64,000 bases of DNA from Distichodus sexfasciatus. Taxonomy: Eukaryota; Chordata; Actinopteri; Characiformes; Distichodontidae. Below the pieces are notes generated by a model. It did no database searches. It saw only the letters and a program-made list of their open reading frames with translations, and was not told the DNA's origin. This document shows, one piece after another, positions 25,001 to 33,166 of this stretch. Where the stretch lies: positions 1 to 64,000 of the forward strand of contig JAVGVS010000848.1 in the NCBI GenBank assembly GCA_032718565.1, written 5' to 3'. The position numbers were made by a program, and so were the translations under genes. Within the stretch, counting starts at the first letter, position 1. Every line of letters starts with the position of its first letter.

Positions 25001-28000
25001 TGCCAGACTTCTCGGCCTCCACCAGGTCACTTCCTGTGCGTTGAAATAGAGACTTGATTTGAAATGATGTGGAAAAACTGATACTTTAAAAGACCAGTCT
25101 CTGCATAAAAAACAATGACGCAGTGCTGTCTTTTTAAATTCAGCTGTAATTTGTGATGTGAGGCTTTAATTTAGCCTGTGTGGTCCCACCAGTCTTACCA
25201 TTTCTTACTTTGCTTTTTCCATTTGATGTTTCAGTTTAAGTCACTCAAGATTTAATATTAAGCGTGTTTATTCATCAACGTTATAATTTGTATATATAAT
25301 ATATATATTATATATATTATATTTTAGTGATTTTTCAGATCCACATACAGCAGATAATATTACCGCATTAAACGTTGTTAGCATGCTGACCACAGAACAG
25401 TTAGGAGAAGAGACTACATGACTGCAAGAAAAGCAAGCAAAAGTCTATTTGATACAATTTTCAAAGCTGGAAATGTGTCATCGTCATGGTTCACGGTTAC
25501 ATGGTTGCGGCTTGCGTGATGGTAGAGTAATGTAATGAAAAGTCCAACCTGAGCTGGTCATGACTGAAGCTTTGACATAGATGGAAGATCCCACCAGGCT
25601 GCGGATGTCTGGATAAGTGTCCTTGAGTTCCTTCGTGGTAAGAGTGACCGTTCCTCCTTTCAGCTGGACAGCATCAGCAATACATTTTTGAAGTAAATAG
25701 AGTGGTTATTGTATGATTGGACACACTAAAATATTATGATTATATCTCTTTGTCCTCCGCCATACTAACGATCTCCACTGTAGTGTCACCTAATGACAGC
25801 CTTTTTATATTGTTACACTTATTCCACTCACATTTTTGACTTGCTTCATGAGGGGAAGCCTGGTTTTCTCTGCGTTTCTCTCTATTCCAAAAACGACGTA
25901 AGCAACACCTTCCACCTGCTCGCCGTAGAGATACCTGAGACAAGACAACGCCAGTTTTAACTAGAAGTTAAGGAAATTTTATGATGTCAGCGAATCTGGG
26001 TGTGGATTGGAACACACCTGGCAAAAACCTCCACCTCCAACTCTTGGTCCTCCAAACTCAAGTGGGACTTTTTTGGTACAAGTGTGACATTAAACGCCGG
26101 GAGTTCTAGAATGCGAATGACAACAACGCTTACATGATCATTGTTATACGTTTTTTTTTACACTCTCCACAGCACGGGATGAGATTTTTAACAAAGTATG
26201 AGAAAACATTTGTCAGCACATACCATATTTTTTCACTTCAAATGGTGTGGTAAATGTGTTCTCCTTCCAGTGGTCAAATTTTGCCACAATTTTCCATGTG
26301 CCCTCTCTGTGAAATAATAAAAGTTTGTTTTAATTCCTAAACATTAAGACAATAAAAAGTCATGAATATTGAGCAAATCCGATACTCACTTGACCAAGTC
26401 TGAGAGAGCAAAAGTGTCTGAATATATGCCATCAACAGCTCTGGACTTGTGTGTGGCATAAACCGTAATGCCGTCTGGGTTCTGGTTAGAAAGCATAATT
26501 TGCAACATATAAAGTTAATTAGAAAAATATAACGTGCGTTTCTTTTACCATGTAAATTATTACTTTCTGATTTAGTTTGCCTTTTCTTATTTAAAGTTTA
26601 GTTGGCCAGGTTTTTGCCTTCGTCTCTTGCCTTTCTCCCACTCTACAGTATATAGCCTTCTCCCTACTTCTGCACTTTTCCCTCGCTCCCCAGAGAGCAC
26701 CTCAACCAAATTTGGGCAACTTTTTGACCGGGGGAGCGCTGCTTGGGGATGGTACCTTGCTCATGAGTACCTCAGCGGTACCCAAGTAGCCATTTACCAG
26801 TCTGGGACTTGAACTGGCGAGGCTTCCTTTATCGTTCCTCTACGAGTAGACGTGGAGATTACGCTGATGTCGATTTCCACCTTGTACTTAGAAGATTTTT
26901 TATTTTAGTCTGAGCCAGCGACATAAAAGGGTTTCAAAGCTGTCAGTCTCATAGTTTCCGATCCCTTTTCTGTTTCCTCCAGGCCTTAAAAATGACTTGA
27001 TAGCTGGCATTCTTAGGCCCAAGGACACATCTCCTATTTTGTGAGAATATTCAGACTTTTTTGCTTCCTCTTTATTAGTGTTTTGTCTGGTCTTTAACGT
27101 CCTTTTTATTTACAGACGTGTCGCAGCCGTCTACTTGCCGTTCTTAAGAAAGTTTAGACATTTCGATAGTATGATATTATACCACTGTAGAACTGTAGAA
27201 AACCCAATAAGCTGACGGTTTGCAATAATATTTGCGTAATAACGCCCTTCGCCACTTGTAGATACTCTTCTTCGCCGAGGAACGAATCTCTGCCGAAAGA
27301 GGTCTTTTTTGCACCCTGCGTACGTGAACATTGTGGACCCGACCTTCGCCTGACCTTTCACCTCTTTGCGTATTGTATGTGGTCAAGATGACAAAGTTCA
27401 CTTTGCGAAATAAGTGCAATCAGGCTTCTCAAACATACCTGAATCTCAGCAGATATTGTGCTGCTGAAGGCATGGAAATCAGGAGTAGAGGCAAAGGCTC
27501 GCCAGCGCACTGCAGGTAGAAAAAGTCTGTTACGGTTTGCAAACTCACTCGCCTCACCGAAAGCGCTAATAGCTGCTTCAGCTAATATATCTACATGCAT
27601 GTACAGTCTTGGAACGACTGTGTAGAAAAATTACACAAATCACATGTAGCACTTTAGCTGTGTTAATATTTAATTGTGTTGGAAAAAAGTCAGATCTTTT
27701 ACACATATTTGTTCATAGCATTCAACACAATATGAGTAACGAAAGACAGCACGTGTTAATATTATATTTGTTTACACGTCTTTGCGTTACCTTTCTTGAC
27801 ACTTTCACTGTGTCAAAAGTGTTATTGCCGTGAATGTGTTAAAATGAACACAAAAAAAGGTTGTCCCAAAACTCCCCCATTAACGTGTAAGAATTTGATA
27901 CAGTTTGTGTCCATTTTAACGCATCTTTTCTAAGAGTATAAGACAAACATTACCTAAAATTATATAAGGAGTAAAGTATAAGCTTTGAATTGTCTTATAT

Positions 28001-30011
28001 GTGCACATCATAACCTAAACACTGAAAACGACGCCAATTATTTAGCATGTCATGGAATACATTCTTACATTAAGATCTGCTTGTAGGTTTTACAGTAACG
28101 TTTGATTTTTTCTCGTTGCTAGTTTGGATGCTGAAAGATCACCTTTGTCTCCTGGGTTGAAGATGGGCTTGTCAGTTTGGATGAAGATGTAGCCCGACAG
28201 GAAAGACACTTTAATGAGCTGCTCGAGTCTCTGGAATTCTCCAAACTGGGCGACAAGATATACGAGCTTCTGCACTTTCTCTTCTGGATGCAGCAGGTTT
28301 GGACTAATCTAATGAAGAATATGAAGAGACGTCACCAATGCTTTCCTGAAACTTCCTCTATAGAACGAATGGTGAATAAGGCCTTTTAAATGAAAATAAC
28401 TAGTGAAAGTGGCAATGAATCAGTTTAACAATATTATGTTTAAAAAAAACACACAAATTGGTTTACATTGGTAAACATTGGTTAGATAATTGGTGGAATC
28501 TGTCCTTGGAACGTTTGAGATGTGTGGGTAGTTGGACCTACTTTTTTGGTGGGTTGTGAAATGATAATAATAAAATAATTTTAAAAAGCTGTTCGTTGCC
28601 ATTTTTTGGCCTTATTTTTTATTTTACTTACTTATTAGATCTCATAAAAGTGGTGCTGCCAGTGCTGACTGGAGAACGACTTTACCTCTACAGTTTTGAG
28701 AAGGTTGTAATTATTGTCCGAGCTCAGTGTGGCGGTTCCCTGCCAGAGAGTGCTAGATTTTCTGGGGAAGTCGTAGACAGACAGAGACACAACAACGGGC
28801 CCTGAAAGTCCAGATGCCTCCAGTATGATGTTTTCTTTATTCCCCACTCTCAGCAATGAGGGAAGCACCATGGAGAACCTGTAACATAAAGGAATCGGCA
28901 TGTTTCCTAAATCATAGCGATATACATAGCGGTATTTGTACAAAGAATCAATAGTCATTTGTTGTGTTCCGATCACATAAAAATCACTTACGAAAAGGTA
29001 CTTGTTTGTATACTTAATGATTCTAGTGTTTTTAGTATACTTCAGTATTTTTGTAAGTGTATAATCATTTTAATTTTAGATAAGGTGGAAAAAAAACTGT
29101 TTTCGCTAGGAGCATTTTTGTGTTACAATCACTTAACAATCACCTAAAAACAAGCACACCTTCAGTATAGATAAGTATGTACTTCTTGGGTTATAATATT
29201 TTTGTTGGTTGTTCATCGACTTTAATTTTAGATTGAAAAAACTGCTATGGCAATTTTTGTGTTGTGATTACTTAAAAATAAAATGAAATTCAAAAAATGT
29301 TAATTTTATTTACACAGAAATCATCACAAATACGTATATTTTGGTTTTTGTAACAGTAAATGTCTGAAGTGCGTTCAGTATACTTATTTTCATGTAGTGT
29401 TTATAATATATAATTAAAATATTTTTAGTATTTGTATTTAAAATCTTGTAAGACCACTTAAAAATAAGTATGCTAGTTTTTTTATGCAAGTATACTTGAG
29501 AATTACCAAGAATACTTCTTTTTATACATAATTATTTACATTATTTTTGTATAGTAGGTCCAGTATATGCTTAAAACATATTGTTTAGTTTTAATAAATG
29601 TTATATGGTGTAATCCACATTGTGTGTGTGTGTGTGGTGTTTTTTCTTGCAGTCAAAACTAGTCCGAAAGTTCTCACTTGGGCAATGCGTCGTAGATCGG
29701 TTCCGGCCTGGAACACAAATATTTACTCTTACTGCCACATTTTTGCAAACTGAGCAGTGTAATATTAGTCATGTCAGCAAACGAAAGTCAACTAAATAAC
29801 TGTAATACACTGACTATATTAGACCATTAAACATCTTTTGAAACACGTTTTAGCATTGACGTTTGTAAATTATTTTCCAAAAATAAGTTGTTGAATAAAA
29901 CAAATGCATAAATACAGTACATTGAAGGCTTACTTACCTATGGTGCCTGTGGAGAAATAAGAATAATTAATTTGGTGATACAGTTGTAATACTAATATTG
30001 ACATATGTAGC

Positions 30012-30042
<31 letters not shown>

Positions 30043-30271
30043 TTAATAATACTGAAGTAACAGACATATAAGCAATACTTATTTGATATAATAGTTAAGG
30101 ATGTCTGCTGCAATTAAATCGGTCAAATGACATACAACAAATTTAAATTTGATTGGGAATTACAAGTTGACTAAATACTAAAAGACCTACTCACCACCAC
30201 CTGTGTGGAAATTGAGCATTTAAATTTTGACATAAGGACATCAGCCATAACAGCAACGTTAACGAAATCAT
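13697..30271 (-). CDS. c4: Complement component C4 (alpha-2-macroglobulin/C3/C4/C5 family), complete
   Basis: Secreted thioester complement protein; C1s or MASP-2 cleavage yields C4a and C4b, which attaches covalently to targets and builds the C3 convertase. I placed 41 exons plus a candidate 9-nt microexon; all phases agree (about 1,770 residues). Exon limits, first to last: 30271-30195, 29707-29678, 28878-28686, 28308-28143, 27509-27439, 26481-26390, 26306-26224, 26105-26018, 25934-25832, 25663-25549, 25033-24918, 24834-24691, 24599-24384, 24050-23850, 23289-23131, 23035-22909, 22362-22297, 22207-21890, 20993-20693, 20472-20387, 20266-20127, 20038-19829, 19465-19399, 19314-19228, 19132-18929, 18809-18734, 18658-18499, 18283-18031, 17871-17708, 17547-17392, 17306-17247, 17074-16984, 16878-16827, 16749-16662, 16244-16155, 16010-15905, 14977-14888, 14793-14710, 14249-14169, 14078-13931, 13841-13697. 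Start: MISLTLLLWLMSLC signal peptide. C4 is favoured over C3/C5 by GCSPGGG and the GCQ-x C-terminus. Confidence 0.93.
15340..15765. mobile_element. hAT-like MITE in a C4 intron
   Basis: It starts ctagggccgtgcctaaagat, continues with many atatcgtgat-type motifs, and ends gaggtccttgccaataccca, then ctccta. This is the layout of the 'tagggctgtgcaatatatcg' non-autonomous DNA element common in fish. It lies between the exons at 15,905-16,010 and 14,888-14,977 and does not disturb splicing signals. Confidence 0.6.
16012..16041. repeat. (AC)n microsatellite beside a C4 acceptor site
   Basis: A run of about 14 AC units starts only 2 bp from the acceptor of the exon ending at 16,010, so on the sense strand a GT-rich run replaces the usual polypyrimidine tract. 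It could make splicing of this exon length-sensitive. Confidence 0.85.
18499..18658 (-). other. C4 exon with the thioester catalytic-residue position (Ala)
   Basis: Encodes ITAFVVKVFSMSNSF and later TFKEDNPVSATYMM. In human C3 and C4B the equivalent motif is PVIHQEM or PVIHRSM, where His catalyses transfer to hydroxyl groups; human C4A has Asp (PVLDRSM). Here PVSATYM aligns without gaps, placing Ala at this position. By analogy with His-less isoforms, the thioester should react directly, preferring amino groups. This is inference from alignment by eye. Confidence 0.75.
18929..19132 (-). other. C4 thioester-domain exon (GCVEQ)
   Basis: Encodes LATLIRMPGGCVEQNLAS followed by the start of the alpha-alpha toroid. 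Cys and Gln of the internal thioester are kept, but the usual GCGEQ reads GCVEQ. The following sequence (QYLDRSKQWESVGMERR) aligns with human C4 RYLDKTEQW and C3 HYLDETEQWEKFGLEKR. Val in place of Gly may be a normal state of one fish C4 lineage; I cannot check that here. Confidence 0.9.
20693..20993 (-). other. C4 alpha-chain N-terminal exon with collagen-like triplets and acidic stretch
   Basis: Read in the frame imposed by both neighbouring exons, it encodes five Gly-X-Y triplets (GEAGIPGPPGLPGRP), a Ser/Pro/Met linker, an acidic run (AEDFDEEEYAEVDDIYV), and then FYESWLW, which matches the conserved NWLW/SWLW motif at the start of the C3/C4 alpha' chain. About 145 residues separate the last C4a cysteine pair from this motif, against roughly 45 in human C4. 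A second frame is also open for 210 nt but ends at a stop before SWLW. Confidence 0.85.
21890..22207 (-). other. C4a anaphylatoxin domain exon with a Pro/Thr-rich extension
   Basis: The first part has the anaphylatoxin six-cysteine pattern: LLQRCCIDGM, then MPYSCLRRS, then WTCVEAFLQCCSKF. Next comes a Pro/Thr-rich segment (ITPPPPTTAEPTTTTPMPS) that mammalian C4a lacks, then VYPRRPHPGLR. The last motif resembles the C4a C-terminus (GLQR in human), so C1s cleavage may fall after that Arg, but this is inference. The exon is longer than expected for a C4a-encoding exon. Confidence 0.8.
22297..22362 (-). other. C4 exon carrying the beta-alpha processing site
   Basis: This 66-nt exon encodes a stretch containing KPRTRRSTAR. 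RTRR fits the furin consensus RxRR and occupies the place of the tetrabasic linker between beta and alpha chains in mammalian C4 (RKKR). Intracellular cleavage here would give a beta chain encoded upstream (22,909-30,271) and an alpha chain beginning just before the C4a domain. Confidence 0.85.
24120..24280. repeat. Dispersed repeat in a C4 intron
   Basis: Contains ggtcttgaagacatttaaag followed by tctcatccaaaaggcttctt and caggtct, a wording I recognise from a widespread teleost dispersed repeat of unknown class. Nearby (24,066-24,086) is a short GA microsatellite. Confidence 0.45.
26640..26835. mobile_element. tRNA-derived SINE in a C4 intron
   Basis: Contains ccccagagagcacctcaacc, ggggatggtaccttgctcat, gagtacctcagcggtaccca and a tRNA-like end, ctgggacttgaactggcgag. 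The same element is at 10,840-11,010 and, shorter, in the first intron of each CD22-like gene. It sits in the intron between the exons ending at 27,439 and starting at 26,481. Confidence 0.6.
29000..29580. repeat. AT-rich tract with recurring 'agtatactt' words in the C4 5' introns
   Basis: Recurrent aagtatact-like words resemble the body of the TA-flanked MITE at 47,641-47,998. It is probably one or more old copies of that family, but the ends (cccttagcaaaaagtag) are not recognisable here. A GT tract follows at 29,622-29,636. Confidence 0.35.
29938..29946 (-). other. Candidate 9-nt microexon of C4
   Basis: The minus strand reads a pyrimidine-rich stretch ending CTCCACAG, then GCACCATAG, then GTAAGTAAG, so nine nucleotides are flanked by strong acceptor and donor sites. 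Including them keeps the reading frame between the signal-peptide exon and the exon starting PEPIYDALP and adds three residues (His-His-Arg-like). Skipping them is equally in frame. Exon 1 also has two possible donors (after CACACAG or after GGTGGTG), both compatible. Only transcript data can settle this. Confidence 0.4.
30016..30044. repeat. (AAT)n trinucleotide microsatellite
   Basis: About nine AAT units in the intron between the C4 signal-peptide exon and the candidate microexon. Confidence 0.85.
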
Positions 30272-30445
30272 TCTTGCACAGCAGAGACTCTGTGCAGTGT
30301 GTCAACATTGCCTCAAATCAAATGGATTAAATGGGGGAAATTCCTCCTCTCTTGCCCTGGACAAACTTTCAGTCAGTGGTAAATGATTGGCTGTCACAGC
30401 AACGCAGCAAAACACCAAAAAAACTCAGCTGCACTTTATATCCCG
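30272..30445 (-). promoter_or_regulatory. Candidate C4 promoter/5' UTR with TATA, CCAAT and kappaB-like sites
   Basis: Upstream of the C4 start codon the minus strand shows ATATAAAG (about 30,435-30,442), CCAAT (about 30,386-30,390) and a sequence whose plus strand reads GGGAAATTCC (30,335-30,344), a perfect match to the NF-kappaB consensus GGGRNNYYCC. With this TATA box, transcription would begin about 140 nt before the ATG, which places the kappaB site inside the 5' UTR; another start is possible. Function is inferred from motifs alone. Confidence 0.4.
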
Positions 30446-30751
30446 CCCTCTAGTCTTATTCTAATGTTATCTAATATATTAATACGACCATATTAATATA
30501 AATATCTTATTTATTCATTCCACATTTACAACTAATAGAGGTCAGAGTTGTTGTTGTTTTTTTAAATAATAATAAAACTGCAGGTTAAAGTGTACATTAT
30601 GCATTTTTCTTAAAAAAAATGGTTCCACGAAAAGAGTGTTAAATTTGTAATAGTAACGTAGAAAAAAATCACACATGGAATTGTCAAGGTTATTCACCTG
30701 CTTTCTACATTTTCTGAGATTTTAGATCATCTGTGTCATGTGTCCCCCCTG

Positions 30752-31891
30752 GACAGTTTGCCCCGGTGGCCACCAGAGGCTGCCAGAATGACTGAGTGTC
30801 TGTTTTGCCCCCGGTTCCTGGTTCACATGTGTTTTGTGTTTGTATCTCGTTAGCGTTCCTTAATTCAGCCCTGTGATTCGGTGTTCTCTTCCTTCCCCTT
30901 AGTTAAGTTTATCCTGGTTGTTCATTGGTTGTGTTCTGTCCCTCCCTCCTAGTTTAGTTAATCATCGTAATCCATTGGTTGTCCCTTGAGTGTCTCGTTT
31001 AAGTGTCACGTGTTTGTTCCCCTACATAAGTTCTGTTATTTGCTCTTGTTTTTGTCTGTCCACCATCACCCTACCTGTTTGTGCACTGATGCCATGTCCG
31101 AATCCTGGTCCCATGCCCAAGTCCTGCTGTCTGCTTGGAGTCGTGGTCAAGTCTGTCGGTGTCTTGTGCTTTTTGTTCATTTCTGTTAGTCTGTTAGTAG
31201 TAAGGTTTTGTGGTGAAAGTACTCTTAAGTAGTTAGTTGCCATTAGCGAGTAGCGTTAACTGTTGACCCCTACCCTTTACAGCAACGTTTCCCAATCCCA
31301 GTCCTCACGCCCCACCGCTCTGCACATTTTCCGCATTTCCTGCACTGTCGCGCACTGGTCCTACGTTGCTAATTAGCTGATTAGGTCATCAGCTGTGCTG
31401 TTGGTCGGGAAAGTCGAATCTGTGCAGAGCGGTGGGGCGCGAGGACCGGGATTGGGAAACGCTGCTTTAGAGTTAGCATAGCGTTAGCATTAGCCTTAGC
31501 ATTAGCCGGCAGTATTCGTATTAGCTTTAGACGCCCTTTGTTGACCTTTCTCCTTTAGCTTTAGGAGTAGTACTAGGTTAGTTCAGGTTGGGTTCTGGTT
31601 CCGGTCCCCCCTTCTGTTCCTGGTCCCTGTTTTGGTGCTGGTTCCTGTGGCACCTCCCTGTTCTGTTCCTCTCTGGTCCTGATCCTGGTTCCCCTTAAGT
31701 TCTGTTCCTATTCCCCTCCTGTTAACGGTAGTGTTGGTTTAGTGAATGTCTTAGTCTGTGTCTTCGTCGCTGTCTCGTGTTTCTCTGCCTGACCCCTCCT
31801 GATCCACTTCCCTTCAGCTTGACACCAATAAAAGATGTGAAAAACGAAACCCTCCTGCGACATGCGTCCGCTCCTTCCGCAAACTGTGACA
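30752..31891. mobile_element. Dispersed repeat with short terminal inverted repeats (class unclear)
   Basis: Begins acagtttgccccggtggcca, then ccagaggctg, and ends cttccgcaaactgtgac, so the ends are inverted copies (ACAGTTTGC). Near the right end are an AATAAA (ccaataaaagatg) and Pro/Leu-like ctggttcc repeats. It resembles fish repeats with 'gccaccagagggcgc' near one end. It is host to the MITE at 31,280-31,464. No coding frame is convincing. Confidence 0.45.
31280..31464. mobile_element. 185-bp MITE with ~44-bp inverted repeats and CTTTA duplication
   Basis: The left end reads cagcaacgtttcccaatccc and continues to cgctctgcaca; the right end is its near-perfect reverse complement (ctgtgcagagcggtggggcg ... 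ggaaacgctg). The five bases CTTTA flank both sides directly. This is a non-autonomous DNA transposon, nested in the repeat around it. Confidence 0.85.
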
Positions 31892-33166
31892 ATCTGTTCA
31901 TTTTTTAAATTTTGTTTCATTTATTGTTGATATAGGACAGTACCTGTGTAATGCACCATAATTGCTTTGTCTTCTATATTTTATATTCTCATTTTGCCGA
32001 TTGTTTGCCGTTCTGGTGTCAAAAGTAGTCAGAGAACTTTAAAGGTTCTACACGTTTGATACAGCCTTACATGGTCTTAGCTCTTCTAGAGTTTGACACA
32101 TTTTGACATCAATACATAGGAGTAATAGTAAGAAAACAAGTTGAAGAAATTCAAGTTGTTTTGGAATTCAACCCCCTTAACAGTGTCTACAAATGAGTTT
32201 AACATTGCATTGTGGTGTATTTCCAATAGGGGGCGCTTCATGACAGAAAATTCCATCTGTTGAACAGTAGTCTACCATAACCATAAACATGTTAATGTTG
32301 GCCACTAGATATAAACCAAAATCCAACTGATCATTATCTTATCCATTTGACGACCCTAATAAGCATAGACCTGACGACTTTTGTGTGTTCTGAATTTATC
32401 CTGTTTTTAACTAGTTTGAACCTTACTGAGGTTTCATCCACAAAAAGCAACACCACAAACTTCATCGGAGCACTACATTTCTTATTTATTGAAGTGATAT
32501 AAGTACAGAAGAGTCGACACAAGCTTTGAAGAACATGTGAACAATGATAACGGTTTTTAAAAATATCATGTTTACATAAATAATGCAGTTACTATATAAA
32601 CTCCCTAACAACGATGCTGGGAGGCTGAACGATCACTATTCAGCAATCCCAAGTTGTCTGAGCATGCTGAGTAGAATACTGACTAAAATCGTCAACTTAA
32701 GTTAAGGATAGAAATGACTAAAATGTGACTAAACTAATAAGCGTTCTTGTTTAGAGACTAATATTCAAGCTGCCAAAATTAACACGGATAGGGACTGAGT
32801 AGACTCTTCAAATCACCCTGGTCTTGCTTTATGTTGCTTAGAATCCAGGGACTGTACAGAACCGGTCTAAAAAAGAACAGGTTTTTGGATCTGACTGTAG
32901 GTACCAGAGGTGTTGCACCAAATTCTGGGCCCTACACACAAGCAGTCTCTATGTGCCCCCCCTCCCACATCATAAAAATAATTCCAGACTTCTCAAGGAC
33001 CCCTCATCCCCCCACCACTTGGGGCCCTGCTAAGTCAGTCCCACTTTTCACCCTACTACATCACCTATGGTGGTTGTAAGCAATAATTGATTTAATTTGG
33101 GCTTGTCTTGTTATGTGATCAAGCTGCTACAAGTCTTTTTGCTAATGCTATACCAGAATTGGCTCA
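31892..33166 (-). other. 3' flank/3' UTR side of CD22-like gene A
   Basis: No further exon recognised. On the minus strand AATAAA occurs at 32,485-32,490, about 680 nt after the stop codon of gene A, and may mark its polyadenylation site. The sequence is unlike the 3' flanks of copies B and C, in keeping with the different tail exons of copy A. Confidence 0.45.

Noticed and set aside
13697..30271. C3 or C5 as identity of the complement gene
   Set aside because: GCSPGGG, the region around the C4a domain, the linker LHVRSYILNP-like sequence and the GCQ-x C-terminus fit C4 better; C5 lacks a thioester. The missing alpha-gamma site resembles C3, so some doubt remains.
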